The position numbers were made by a program, and so were the translations under genes. Source: Kaistella solincola (lineage in GTDB: Bacteria > Bacteroidota > Bacteroidia > Flavobacteriales > Weeksellaceae). Taken from it: DNA of 64,000 nt. The notes beneath the pieces are model-generated. The model made no database searches, was not told where the DNA came from, and saw only the letters and a list, made by a program, of their open reading frames with translations. The stretch spans positions 558,001-622,000 of the forward strand of contig NZ_JSYK01000002.1 in assembly GCF_000812875.1 (NCBI RefSeq), given 5' to 3'. Shown here in pieces: positions 6,599 to 15,838 of the stretch; within the stretch, counting starts at the first letter, position 1; each line of letters opens with the position of its first letter.

Positions 6599-8761
6599 TT
6601 AAAACCAATGACCGAGAATCACGCTTATTAAACCTTTTTTCTCCTGTAAAGACTGGCTGTAATTTAATTTAATCTGTCCGAACGGTGATTTGTAACCCGC
6701 GGTAATTCCCGCCGAAGAATCAGTAACGTGTAAAATTTCATCTACTTTATAATCGTTGAAAATATTTGCTAAACTAAAGCTGGCTTCTACGAAATAGTTT
6801 TTGTAAATATTAAACTGCAGATTATTAGAATTCATCAGCATATTTTCACCGGATTTTTCTCCAAATTCATAACCACCCAAACTGTTAAAATTGCCCAAAT
6901 TCTGGTCAAAAATTCCACCAAGGCGATATTGATAATACTTGCTTAAAGTTTCACCAACAGTAAAACCACCGAAAAGCTTTAATTTGTAGGTTAACCACGA
7001 AGTAAGCGGGAAGTTTAGATTTGAATTAACCTTTAGCTGAAAAGTTTTACCGTCATTTTTATTATTAAAAATGTCTAATAATTTCCCTTCGGCATTTAGC
7101 AAAAATCCTCTTGTGGGGAAATTTCGGTCGTCCTGCGTATCGGTTTTTATAAAAACATAGGCATTTAAAAAATTATCAGAGTCGCTGTATGTGGTTTGAC
7201 CTACAAGTTTAGATTCAAAATAGTCGTGACTAAGACCGCCGCCGATCGCAAATTTATCACGCCAAATAGATTGCAGAAATGCTTCGTTACGAAACCAGTT
7301 CCACTTTTCATTTAAATTTCCTGCTGCATCCTGCAATTCTAAGGACATTCCGGATGCGTAAACTCCAAAACCAGGAATATACCCGTTATCAATAAAATAA
7401 TTGAAATAATAGCGTGGCTGATCTCCTACAACCAAATCCAGCGACACCGTCGAGTTTTGAAAAAGCAGCCTTTTAGCGGTTGCATTTACAAGCAAACCGG
7501 TCTTGAAAACTTCATCATAATGCAAGCCAAATTTCAGGAAAAATCTCGTGTCGTCTTCTGTTACATTCAGTTTTAAATAGTTTTGGTCGCCGCCCTGGAT
7601 AATGTCATAATTAATAAGCCGGTAATTGTTCGTTGCGTACAGCTTATCAACCATTTTATTGATGCTTCCGTACGTTTGAAGTGACGGAATTTTTAAATTC
7701 ATTTTTCCCTGTATGTAATTCTTCCGGAAAATAAGATTATTTTCAACATCCAAACTGTCTATTTTATAAACATTGGAATATATTGAACTCAGCGGTGCAC
7801 GCAATAATTCCTGCTTCCTTTTCGGTAACTTTTCAAGAATATCAGCATATTTTTTAGCTTCTACATACCCAGAGTCGAGGATTGCTTTTTTCGCATCATA
7901 ACTAGTGGCACCAGAACCGGCCAAATCGGGGTGAATATTAATATCAGTGTAGGAATACTGGTTTTTGGTTTCTTTCTGAATACCAAAATCGATGACCTGG
8001 TTTAAAATCGAAATCGCGGATTCCAGATTTTTTCGGCTGGCAAGTCCCTGACTTAAATCTACACCGATGACCACATCAATACCTTTTTCTTTTAGCGGTT
8101 TTGATGGGTAATTTACCGTCATCGCACCATCGATGTATAGCGAATCACCAATTTTAACCGGATTCAGCAGCCCGGGAAAAGCAGAACTGGCCATAATTGC
8201 TGAAACCAGATCACCCTTCTCAAACACTTCCATTTTACCGCTTTCCAGATTGGTAGCGACCGCCATAAACGGAATCGGCAATTTCGAAAAATCACTGATT
8301 GTTGAAACGTTTTTGAAAAGTTCCTTTAATAAATAAATGTTCTTTTGCCCGGTAGAAATTGCTCTCGGTAAAACATTAATTTTTCCGTCTTTAATGGGGA
8401 TTGAAAGAATATATTTGTCGACTGATTTGTTGAAAAAAGAGGATTCCTGACGGGTTTTTTCATTCGCGATGATGGAGTAGAAGTCCGTATCCATCACGAT
8501 TTTTTCAATTTCTTTACCGGTATAACCGGAGGCATACAAACCTCCAACAATTGCGCCCATACTCGTGCCTGAAATATAGTCGATTTTTACACCCAAAGAA
8601 TCCAAAACTTTTAAAACACCAATATGCGCAAAACCTTTGGCGCCACCGCCTGAAAGCGACAAACCGATTTTTGGGTTTTTCGGAATTTTAAAGCCTTCTT
8701 TTACCTGGGCTGACCATTGTAAACTTAAAAAAAACAGGCATAAAACGGCAAATTTTTTCAT
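6599..8761 (-). CDS. Patatin-like phospholipase with C-terminal outer-membrane barrel
   Basis: A 720-residue protein combining an N-terminal signal peptide (MKKFAVLCLFFLSLQWSAQ), a patatin lipase domain (about 30-300) and a C-terminal beta-barrel of the BamA/Omp85 type. The catalytic parts are visible: the oxyanion loop GGGAKGFAH (38-46), nucleophile motif GTSMG (Ser about 67) and the dyad motif DGA in SLYIDGAMTVNYPS. A POTRA-like segment lies around 330-400, and the chain ends LGHWF, a terminal aromatic as in outer-membrane barrels. The architecture resembles type Vd secretion (PlpD), in which the barrel places the lipase on the surface. It follows murF-alr with 1 base between and precedes ybeY, giving the order tdk, murF-alr, patatin, ybeY. 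The lipid substrate is unknown. Confidence 0.9.
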   Translation of the reverse strand: MKKFAVLCLFFLSLQWSAQVKEGFKIPKNPKIGLSLSGGGAKGFAHIGVLKVLDSLGVKIDYISGTSMGAIVGGLYASGYTGKEIEKIVMDTDFYSIIANEKTRQESSFFNKSVDKYILSIPIKDGKINVLPRAISTGQKNIYLLKELFKNVSTISDFSKLPIPFMAVATNLESGKMEVFEKGDLVSAIMASSAFPGLLNPVKIGDSLYIDGAMTVNYPSKPLKEKGIDVVIGVDLSQGLASRKNLESAISILNQVIDFGIQKETKNQYSYTDINIHPDLAGSGATSYDAKKAILDSGYVEAKKYADILEKLPKRKQELLRAPLSSIYSNVYKIDSLDVENNLIFRKNYIQGKMNLKIPSLQTYGSINKMVDKLYATNNYRLINYDIIQGGDQNYLKLNVTEDDTRFFLKFGLHYDEVFKTGLLVNATAKRLLFQNSTVSLDLVVGDQPRYYFNYFIDNGYIPGFGVYASGMSLELQDAAGNLNEKWNWFRNEAFLQSIWRDKFAIGGGLSHDYFESKLVGQTTYSDSDNFLNAYVFIKTDTQDDRNFPTRGFLLNAEGKLLDIFNNKNDGKTFQLKVNSNLNFPLTSWLTYKLKLFGGFTVGETLSKYYQYRLGGIFDQNLGNFNSLGGYEFGEKSGENMLMNSNNLQFNIYKNYFVEASFSLANIFNDYKVDEILHVTDSSAGITAGYKSPFGQIKLNYSQSLQEKKGLISVILGHWF

Positions 8762-8762
8762 T

Positions 8763-11207
8763 TTAATCTTTGATGTATATTCGTTTTACCCGACGCGAAA
8801 TTGAAGTTAAAACTTCGTATGGAATGGTAGAACAGCTTTCTGCAAATTGTTCCAGCGAAGGGCAGGAGTTGAACAAAATTACCTCTTCACCTTCCTTTAT
8901 CGATGCATTACCAAGATCAACCATCAGCATGTCCATACAAACATTTCCGACAATCGGGAAAATGCGGTTCTGAATTCCAACCACACCCACCTTATTTCCC
9001 AATAACCGCGGAATACCGTCGGCATAACCCACCGGGATTGTTGCGATTTTGGTGTCTTTTTCAGCTTTAAATTTACGGTTATATCCCACAGATTCACCTT
9101 TTTTAACCTCCGAAATTTGGGAAATCACGGTCTTAAAGGTAACTGCGCTTTTGAGTCTTTTTGAAATTTCAAAATTGCTGCTAATTCCAACCATTCCAAT
9201 TCCGATGCGAACCATTTCGAATTGATATGCGGAAAAGTTTACAATTCCGGTGCTGTTCAGAATATGGCGAATGGGTTGGTAACCTAAATTTTTGGTTAAG
9301 AAATTGGCATTTTTTTCGAAAATTCCAATCTGTTCCAATGTGTACGCATTTTCGTTTTCATCATCGGCAGAACTTAAGTGACTGAATATGGATTTTACCT
9401 TCACGTTCATTCCTCGAAGTTTCGAAATTAGCTCCGGTAATTCTTCAGTTTTAAATCCGAGCCGGTGCATTCCCGTTTCCAATTTAATGTGAATTGGATA
9501 CGTTTGCATAATTCCCTTTTGAAGCAGCTTTTCATTGAATAAGACCAGCACTCGGAAGCTGTAAATTTCCGGTTCCAGATTAAAATCAATTATGCTGTTA
9601 TAGCTGTGCTGCTCAGGATTCATCACCATAATTGGTGTTGTAATGCCGTTTTTCCGCAAATCTATACCTTCATCAGCATAAGCAACACCTAAATAATCAA
9701 TGTGGTGATGTTGAAGAAATTCCGCGATTTCGTATCCACCAAGCCCATAAGAATACGCTTTAACCATCGCCATCATTTTGGTTTCAGGATTTAGCAGCGA
9801 TTTATGAACGTTGATGTTGTGTAAAATTGAGTTCAGATTAATTTCTAAAACCGTGTCGTGCTTTTGAAGTTCCAGAAAAGTCTTTACCCTTTCAATTTCA
9901 AATTTCCGCGCACCTTTTAGCAGAATTAAATGATTTTCAACAAGGTTAAGTTGGTGACTGTCAATTAATTCCTGAGTTGTGGTGAAGGTATGCGTTTCAT
10001 TTTTAAAAAGTCCTTCGTGCTGTGTGATTTCCGAACCTACGAGAAAAATTTGGTCGAAATTTTGCTGATTTGTTAATGTAGAAACTTCGTGATACAGCTC
10101 CTGTGAATTTTTTCCTTCCACAAAATCCGTCAAAATCAGGCATTTTTGCGGCTTATTATATTCTTTAATATTTTGATAAGCAATTTTCAGCGAATCGACA
10201 TCCAGATTAAAAGAATCATTGATGATCAAATTATTACGAACACCGATGACACTTTCGAGCCGCATTTCGATGGCTTTCAAACTGTTTAATCGGCGGACAA
10301 TCTGGTCGTTTGTAAATTTAAACTCTTTTAAAACCGCAATTACACAAAGCACATTGCTGATTGTCGCTTCGTCACGCTGGGAAACCGGAAAAGAGAATTT
10401 TTCACCCAAATAGCTCACGGAAATTTCCTGCGTGCGGTCCGTCCAGTTTCCTACGACGTGCAAATTGTTCTCGCTATGAAAACCGAAAGAAATTAGCCTT
10501 TTAGCAGGATATTTTTCTTCCATCACACTTTTTACCGCAGCATTGTCGCCATTGAAAATAATCAATTTCGAATGCTGAAAAAGCTTAATCTTCTCGGAAA
10601 TGATTTCATATATATCTTCAAAATTTACCGAGTGTGCGGTACCGATATAGGTGAGAATTCCAATTTTCGGTGAAAAAATATTTTCCAGAATTTCCATTTC
10701 ACCCGGTTTTGAAATGCCGACTTCGAAAATTCCGAGTTGATGTTTGTGCTTTATTTCTAAAAGTGAAAGCGGAAGACCTAATTGTGAATTAAAACTTTTG
10801 GGGCTTTTAACAGTGGTAAAATCATGAAAAAGCGACTGGTAAAGCCATTCTTTAACAATTGTTTTTCCGTTGCTGCCGGTAATTCCAATGGTTTTCAGCT
10901 GAAACTGCTCTAAATGGTATTTAGCAAAATTTTGCAGAAACAGCAGCGAATTTTCTACAATAATCCAAGTAACGTCGGAGAATTGCGGTAAATAATTTTC
11001 CGCAATAATTACCATAATTCCCTTTTCAATAACCGAGTGGATATATTTTTCACCTGAATTTTTAGCCGTTGTAATGGCAACAAATGCGGTATCTGCTACA
11101 GAATAAATATTTCTGCTGTCGTAAGCGATATTTTTTATGGTGACATCGGGATTACCAATCAGTTTTGATCCGGTAATTTCTGTGATTTCTTGGGCTGTAT
11201 AGTTCAT
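8763..11207 (-). CDS. murF-alr: Bifunctional MurF ligase / alanine racemase
   Basis: An 814-residue fusion typical of Bacteroidota. The N-terminal half (about 1-450) is MurF, which joins D-Ala-D-Ala to UDP-MurNAc-tripeptide; its ATP loop is GITGSNGKT (108-116). The C-terminal half (about 455-814) is PLP-dependent alanine racemase, with [13 protein letters not shown] carrying the PLP lysine and the late motifs AGIGxVG-like IGIGMVGIS and [11 protein letters not shown], where a Tyr is expected as second base. The fusion couples D-alanine production to its use. The start overlaps the tdk stop by 4 bases (ATGA), so translation is probably coupled. The other mur ligases are in the dcw cluster at 54-63 kb. 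Confidence 0.95.
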   Translation of the reverse strand: MNYTAQEITEITGSKLIGNPDVTIKNIAYDSRNIYSVADTAFVAITTAKNSGEKYIHSVIEKGIMVIIAENYLPQFSDVTWIIVENSLLFLQNFAKYHLEQFQLKTIGITGSNGKTIVKEWLYQSLFHDFTTVKSPKSFNSQLGLPLSLLEIKHKHQLGIFEVGISKPGEMEILENIFSPKIGILTYIGTAHSVNFEDIYEIISEKIKLFQHSKLIIFNGDNAAVKSVMEEKYPAKRLISFGFHSENNLHVVGNWTDRTQEISVSYLGEKFSFPVSQRDEATISNVLCVIAVLKEFKFTNDQIVRRLNSLKAIEMRLESVIGVRNNLIINDSFNLDVDSLKIAYQNIKEYNKPQKCLILTDFVEGKNSQELYHEVSTLTNQQNFDQIFLVGSEITQHEGLFKNETHTFTTTQELIDSHQLNLVENHLILLKGARKFEIERVKTFLELQKHDTVLEINLNSILHNINVHKSLLNPETKMMAMVKAYSYGLGGYEIAEFLQHHHIDYLGVAYADEGIDLRKNGITTPIMVMNPEQHSYNSIIDFNLEPEIYSFRVLVLFNEKLLQKGIMQTYPIHIKLETGMHRLGFKTEELPELISKLRGMNVKVKSIFSHLSSADDENENAYTLEQIGIFEKNANFLTKNLGYQPIRHILNSTGIVNFSAYQFEMVRIGIGMVGISSNFEISKRLKSAVTFKTVISQISEVKKGESVGYNRKFKAEKDTKIATIPVGYADGIPRLLGNKVGVVGIQNRIFPIVGNVCMDMLMVDLGNASIKEGEEVILFNSCPSLEQFAESCSTIPYEVLTSISRRVKRIYIKD

Positions 11208-11794
11208 TCGGTTGGCCTATTCAGGTATTCTTCATTGAAAACTTTTCTGCTTACTGCTTCGTAACTGTCGGTTTCACCAAGCTGCACCAAATCGGTATTT
11301 GCAGAAATTCTCATCGAATGGTTGGCTAAATTTCCGGTTCTTTTACAAATCGCGTGCACTTTGGTTACATATTCTGCGGTTGCCATCAGGTTTGGCATCG
11401 GACCGAAGGGACGCCCCAAAAAATCCATATCAAGTCCCGCAATCACCACTCTAACACCACTGTTAGCCAGTTTATTAGCTACTTCTACAATGCTTTCATC
11501 GAAAAACTGTGCTTCATCGATTCCCACAACATCGCAGGTGCTGCCAAGCAGTAAAATTTCGTTCGGGCTTTCTACCGGTGTACTTCGGATTTTATTTTGA
11601 TTGTGAGATACCACTTCTTCCTCTGCATAGCGCGTATCGAGTTTCGGCTTAAAAATCTCCACGCTTTGCCCAGCCATTTCAGCGCGGCGCAGTCTGCGGA
11701 TTAATTCCTCTGTTTTCCCTGAAAACATAGAGCCGCAGATGACTTCCATCCAACCGCTTTGTTTTGCGTGATTAATTGTATTTTCTAAAAACAT
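11204..11794 (-). CDS. tdk: Thymidine kinase
   Basis: Phosphorylates thymidine for dTTP salvage (type II, TK1-like). The 196-residue length is typical. The P-loop [14 protein letters not shown] lies at 21-34, the DEAQFF motif supplies the catalytic and Mg region, and [15 protein letters not shown] and the lasso region ([13 protein letters not shown]) are conserved. The C-terminal YEAVSRKVF is the thymidine-contact loop. It is the first gene of an apparent minus-strand operon with murF-alr, overlapping by 4 bases. A TAnnTTTG element lies 31 bases upstream. Confidence 0.95.
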   Translation of the reverse strand: MFLENTINHAKQSGWMEVICGSMFSGKTEELIRRLRRAEMAGQSVEIFKPKLDTRYAEEEVVSHNQNKIRSTPVESPNEILLLGSTCDVVGIDEAQFFDESIVEVANKLANSGVRVVIAGLDMDFLGRPFGPMPNLMATAEYVTKVHAICKRTGNLANHSMRISANTDLVQLGETDSYEAVSRKVFNEEYLNRPTE

Positions 11795-11824
11795 TTGTTA
11801 ATTTAGCCGTAAGAATTTAAAGGC

Positions 11825-11832
11825 CAAAATTA
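11825..11832 (-). promoter_or_regulatory. Candidate -7 promoter element for tdk operon
   Basis: The minus strand reads TAATTTTG (TAnnTTTG) 31 bases before the tdk ATG, in the 61-base divergent spacer. Confidence 0.45.
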
Positions 11833-11855
11833 CGGAAATTTAATAAGAAACTGAT

Positions 11856-12854
11856 ATGCAGAATCTTCAAGATATACAGGATAAAATTTTTTTTGAAACC
11901 AAAACAATTTTAGAAACACTGGGGAAAATAGCATCGGTTGATGAGCTGCTGGCAAAACACGACTTGTTCAGCGAAGTTACGGACAGAGTGGCATTTCTGA
12001 GAATTCTGGAAAAAAATTCCGAGGGTTTTGAGCAGATTTTTAAAGATTTTAATGATTCGCTTTCCGTTAAAGAAAATCAGAAAAAAACCGCCTTTTACCA
12101 GGAAGAAAATTTCGATGATTCGTCTTTTCCCGAAGATGTCATTGAAGAAGAAGTTCTGTTTACCAACGAGCTGAATGCGATTGAACCTGAAGAACCTGCC
12201 AAAACACCTGAACACGAGGAAATTTTACCGGATCCGAATTTTAGCAAGGAGCAAAAGCAGTACAATATTAATGTTGAGGAAGCGCGCGCTTTTAACGAAG
12301 AACAGCATATTTTAGAAAATTCCACAAGCGCCGATATTATCGCGCAGAAAGAAAGAGAACTGGAAGAAACCGAAGCGCGGCGTCGGCAAATTGTAGAAAT
12401 CAGCAAACACGCACAGGAAGCGCAGCCAACTGAAGAAAGTTCTCATAATGAGGAAACTCCCCTTCAGCAGGCAGAAAAAAAATTCAAACTCGCTCATATC
12501 AAAGGATTAAAAGCCGTAAAGCAAATTTTTGATAATGATCCGCTGGAAGAAGAGAAAGAAATGCAGCCGGAAAAAGGGAGTATTTTGAAAACCAATGTTC
12601 AGACGGATTTTATGGAAGCTGAAAGACGCAAACCGGAATTCCGTTTGGATTTAAATGACAAAGTTGCTTTTACGAAAAGCCTTTTTAACGGAAATTCTGA
12701 GGAATTATCGACAGCAATTGCGGAGTTAAACAGCTTTAAAACTTTGGACGAAGCAAAAAGTTATCTCAGCGAGCTGTATCACGAAAGAAACTGGGCAAAA
12801 TCTGATGAATATGCGCAGCGGCTCTGGAGTTTGGTTGAAAATAAATTCATGTAA
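11856..12854 (+). CDS. Acidic coiled-coil hypothetical protein
   Basis: A 332-residue protein with no signal peptide or membrane segment. Residues about 70-200 are strongly acidic and rich in Glu and Pro, with heptad-like helical stretches (for example IIAQKERELEETEARRR), suggesting a disordered or coiled-coil middle. The last 65 residues are more conserved in character: RLDLNDKVAFTKSLFNG, then LSTAIAELNSFKTLDEA. From memory, similar helical C-terminal modules occur in unnamed Bacteroidota proteins. It starts a plus-strand run with the MurC-like gene 9 bases later, then rsmI and fabG. Function is not assigned. Confidence 0.75.
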   Translation: MQNLQDIQDKIFFETKTILETLGKIASVDELLAKHDLFSEVTDRVAFLRILEKNSEGFEQIFKDFNDSLSVKENQKKTAFYQEENFDDSSFPEDVIEEEVLFTNELNAIEPEEPAKTPEHEEILPDPNFSKEQKQYNINVEEARAFNEEQHILENSTSADIIAQKERELEETEARRRQIVEISKHAQEAQPTEESSHNEETPLQQAEKKFKLAHIKGLKAVKQIFDNDPLEEEKEMQPEKGSILKTNVQTDFMEAERRKPEFRLDLNDKVAFTKSLFNGNSEELSTAIAELNSFKTLDEAKSYLSELYHERNWAKSDEYAQRLWSLVENKFM

Positions 12855-12863
12855 GGTTGATTG

Positions 12864-14240
12864 ATGATTAAAAAAATAGAGGATTTTAACAGCGTTTTTT
12901 TTATTGGCATTGCAGGCGTGGGAATGAGCGCCATTGCGCAATATCTGAAAGGAATTGGTAAAAAAGTAAGCGGCAGCGACCGCTATTTTCATGCTGATGA
13001 ATTTAATAAAACGCGCGAACAGCTGGAAAACGAAGGAATTGAGTGCTTTGTTCAGAACGGCAGCGGAATCACCGAGAAAACAGATTTAATCGTAGTTTCC
13101 ACTGCGATTGAAGATACGGTTTTCGAAGTAAAAAAAGCAAAAGAACTCGGTATTCCAATCATAAAACGCAGCGAACTTCTTGCAATAATTGCTGAAAGTA
13201 AAAAAACCATCGCGGTTGCCGGAACATCCGGGAAATCTACAACCTCAGCAATGTTGTACCAAATTTTGCTTGACGCTAAACTGAATCCCAGCATTATTTC
13301 TGGTGCGGGCTTAACAAGCATCATTAAAACCGGAAAAATAGGTAATGCAGCCGTAGGAAAAGGCGAGTGGCTGATAATTGAAGCCGATGAAAGCGACGGC
13401 TCCATTGTGCAATATCAACCTGAAATTGGTTTGCTTTTAAACATCGATAAAGATCATCAGGAAATTGATGAATTACAGGATTTATTCACCGCTTTTAAAA
13501 ATAATACCAGAGGCTTATTTATTGTAAATCAGTCCAATACATTAGCAAAAAAACTCTCTGCCGATTCAGCACATGATTTTGGTTTTGAAAATAATTCTGC
13601 CGGTTATTCCGCCGAAAATTTTAAACAAAGCGGTTTGTCTTTAACCTTTAAAGTGAAAGGAGAGAAATTCGAGATGAATTCGCTTGGACAGCATTCCGTA
13701 GAAAATGCTACGGCCGCAATTGCGGTTGCAAATCAAATCGGAGTTGATCTGAAAATCTGCGCGGAAAGTTTAGCACAATATGAAGGAATTTACCGCCGAC
13801 ACCAAATTCTCGGAAAGAAAAACGGTGTTTGGGTAATTGATGATTACGCACATAATCCCGCGAAATGCGCAGCTTCAATTAAAGCCTGTCAACCTTTAGC
13901 AAAGAAAGTAATCGCTTGGTTTCAGCCGCACGGTTATGGTCCGACGCGTTTTCTGAAAGACGATTTCATCGAAGAAATTTCAGCAGCTTTACGCCCACAA
14001 GATGAAATCTGGATGAGCGAAATTTTCTACGCGGGCGGAACCGCGGTGAAAGATATTTCCGCAAACGACCTGATTGAAGGAATAAAAAATAACGGCAAAA
14101 ATGCCTATTTTATTGAAAATCGGAATAACCTTCTTAAAACACTTCAACCTGAATTGAAAGAAGGCACACTTTTGCTTTTAATGGGCGCGCGCGATCCAAG
14201 CCTGGAACTTTTCTGTAAAAATATTTTTGAAAATCTGTAG
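12864..14240 (+). CDS. MurC-like Mur ligase paralogue
   Basis: A 458-residue three-domain Mur ligase. The N-terminal domain has FFIGIAGVGMSAIAQYL (UDP-sugar binding), the ATP loop is AVAGTSGKSTTS, the central motif is EADESDGSIVQ, and the C-terminal domain has DDYAHNPAK. It resembles MurC most, but the classic MurC of this organism lies at 55.3-56.6 kb with GTHGKTTT and DDYAHHPTE. Here the loop is GTSGKSTT and DYAHH is DYAHN, so it is a diverged paralogue. It also lacks the N-terminal signature I recall for Mpl. It could be a recycling ligase or act on another substrate. An ATG start at 12864 is preferred to the TTG at 12861. rsmI starts on the base after its stop. Confidence 0.8.
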   Translation: MIKKIEDFNSVFFIGIAGVGMSAIAQYLKGIGKKVSGSDRYFHADEFNKTREQLENEGIECFVQNGSGITEKTDLIVVSTAIEDTVFEVKKAKELGIPIIKRSELLAIIAESKKTIAVAGTSGKSTTSAMLYQILLDAKLNPSIISGAGLTSIIKTGKIGNAAVGKGEWLIIEADESDGSIVQYQPEIGLLLNIDKDHQEIDELQDLFTAFKNNTRGLFIVNQSNTLAKKLSADSAHDFGFENNSAGYSAENFKQSGLSLTFKVKGEKFEMNSLGQHSVENATAAIAVANQIGVDLKICAESLAQYEGIYRRHQILGKKNGVWVIDDYAHNPAKCAASIKACQPLAKKVIAWFQPHGYGPTRFLKDDFIEEISAALRPQDEIWMSEIFYAGGTAVKDISANDLIEGIKNNGKNAYFIENRNNLLKTLQPELKEGTLLLLMGARDPSLELFCKNIFENL

Positions 14241-14975
14241 ATGAGTGGAATAATGTATTTTGTTCCAACACCGATTGGGAATTTAGAAGATATGACCTTC
14301 AGGGCGGTAAAAATCCTGAAAGAGGTGGATTATATTTTATGTGAGGATACGCGGACTTCTGGTGTGCTTTTAAAACATTACGAAATAGCTAAACCGCTGA
14401 AATCGTATCATTTACACAACGAGCATCACAGCACGCAGAAGGTTATTGAAGATTTAAAAAATGGTCAGAATATCGCCATAATTACCGACGCCGGCACGCC
14501 GGGAATTTCAGATCCGGGATATTTACTGGCAAAAGCCATTGCAGATGAAAATTTAGAAATGCAGTGTTTACCTGGCGCGACCGCTTTTGTGCCTGCTTTA
14601 GTAGTTTCTGGTTTACCAAATAATGAATTTTTATTCGTAGGTTTTTTACCTCAGAAAAAAGGGCGTCAGACTAAATTAAAGCAGCTGGCAGGGGAGAAAA
14701 AAACCATTATTTTGTACGAAAGTCCACATAAGATTAATACGACTTTAGAACAAATCAAGGAATTTTTTGGTGAAGAAACCAAGGTGAGTTTAAGCCGGGA
14801 AATTTCAAAAAAATTCGAAGAAACCAAACGCGGAACAATCGACGAAGTTATTGATTTTTCAAAGTCAAAAACCTTAAAAGGTGAAATCGTGCTGATTATC
14901 AATAATGTAATCGTAAAAGAAGACAGCGAAGAAATTCCGATGTCTAAGAATAAATACAAAAAAACAGAAAAATAA
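14241..14975 (+). CDS. rsmI: 16S rRNA (cytidine(1402)-2'-O)-methyltransferase RsmI
   Basis: Methylates the 2'-OH of C1402 in the decoding centre of 16S rRNA. The 244 residues match the tetrapyrrole-methylase-like RsmI family. The start YFVPTPIGNLEDMTFRA is the family signature; LCEDTRTSGVLLKHY, AIITDAGTPGISDPGY and CLPGATAFVPALVVSGL follow, then FLPQKKGRQ and LYESPHKI. The Lys-rich C-terminal tail (SKNKYKKTEK) is an extension. It begins directly after the MurC-like gene and is 10 bases before fabG. Confidence 0.96.
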   Translation: MSGIMYFVPTPIGNLEDMTFRAVKILKEVDYILCEDTRTSGVLLKHYEIAKPLKSYHLHNEHHSTQKVIEDLKNGQNIAIITDAGTPGISDPGYLLAKAIADENLEMQCLPGATAFVPALVVSGLPNNEFLFVGFLPQKKGRQTKLKQLAGEKKTIILYESPHKINTTLEQIKEFFGEETKVSLSREISKKFEETKRGTIDEVIDFSKSKTLKGEIVLIINNVIVKEDSEEIPMSKNKYKKTEK

Positions 14976-14985
14976 ACGGGAGAAT

Positions 14986-15729
14986 ATGGGATTATTAGAA
15001 GGAAAGGTTGCGTTGATTACGGGCGCAACACGCGGAATCGGAAAAGGTATTGCAGAAGTTTTTGCTAAAGAAGGTGCCCACGTAGCTTTTACTTACGCAG
15101 GTTCTGTGGATAAAGCAAAAGCGCTGGAAGAAGAATTGGGCAAGCTGACCACGGTAAAATCTTATCAATCCGATGCTTCAGATTACGACGCGGCGCAGCA
15201 GTTGGTTGCCGATGTATTGGCAGAATTTGGTAAAATCGATATTTTGATAAATAATGCCGGAATAACCCGTGATAATTTGATGTTACGCATGTCCAAAGAC
15301 GATTGGGACACCATTATCAAAGTGAATTTAGATTCCGTTTTCAATCTTACGAAAGCCGTCATTAAACCCATGATGAAGGCCAGAACCGGTTCCATCATCA
15401 ATATGACTTCCGTTGTTGGAATTAAAGGCAATGCAGGTCAGGCAAATTATGCCGCTTCAAAAGCCGGTGTTATTGGATTTTCCAAATCGATCGCGCTGGA
15501 ATTAGGTTCCCGAAATATTCGTTGTAACGCCATTGCGCCGGGCTTTATCGAAACTGAAATGACTGCAGCTTTAGACGAAAAAACCGTTCAGGGATGGAGA
15601 GAATCGATACCTTTGAAACGCGGTGGACAGCCGGAAGATGTAGCCAACGCTTGTGTATTCCTGGCGAGCGACCGTGCCGCTTATATCACCGGACAGGTTC
15701 TGAATGTGGACGGCGGAATGCTCACATAA
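14986..15729 (+). CDS. fabG: 3-oxoacyl-[ACP] reductase FabG
   Basis: NADPH-dependent reductase of the fatty-acid elongation cycle, 247 residues, classical SDR fold. The cofactor loop is TGATRGIGKGIA (about 13-24), NNAGITRDNLMLRM carries the conserved Asn, and the catalytic Ser and Tyr-Lys lie in INMTSVVGIKG and YAASKAG. The end ITGQVLNVDGGM is the usual FabG C-terminus. A GGGAG sequence 4-8 bases before the ATG is one of the few Shine-Dalgarno-like sites in this window. Among SDRs the sequence is most like true FabG; acetoacetyl-CoA reductase is the main alternative. Confidence 0.92.
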   Translation: MGLLEGKVALITGATRGIGKGIAEVFAKEGAHVAFTYAGSVDKAKALEEELGKLTTVKSYQSDASDYDAAQQLVADVLAEFGKIDILINNAGITRDNLMLRMSKDDWDTIIKVNLDSVFNLTKAVIKPMMKARTGSIINMTSVVGIKGNAGQANYAASKAGVIGFSKSIALELGSRNIRCNAIAPGFIETEMTAALDEKTVQGWRESIPLKRGGQPEDVANACVFLASDRAAYITGQVLNVDGGMLT

Positions 15730-15785
15730 AAGCTAAAATCAAAAAAAGCTCCAAATCACGCCAAATTTTTTGCGTGGCAGGTAAA

Positions 15786-15824
15786 TAAGAATAGCGGAAT
15801 ATGTTTTGTATTCCACTATTCTTA
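15786..15824 (+). other. Long stem-loop in the fabG-egtB spacer
   Basis: Arms of 9 bp (TAAGAATAG with CTATTCTTA) and 6 bp (GGAATA with TATTCC), separated by one C/A mismatch, close a 7-base loop. No T-run follows and the structure ends 14 bases before the egtB ATG. It may be an mRNA 3' end for fabG or a leader structure affecting egtB translation. Confidence 0.6.
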
Positions 15825-15838
15825 ATTACCATGATTGT

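Noticed and set aside
12095-12497. Open frames on the minus strand opposite the acidic coiled-coil gene
   Set aside because: They are Ser/Phe-rich shadows of the Glu/Lys-rich plus-strand gene and show no family features.
12864-14240. Naming the MurC paralogue Mpl
   Set aside because: The N-terminal signature differs from the Mpl proteins I recall, and MurC-like features dominate, so the name is left open.
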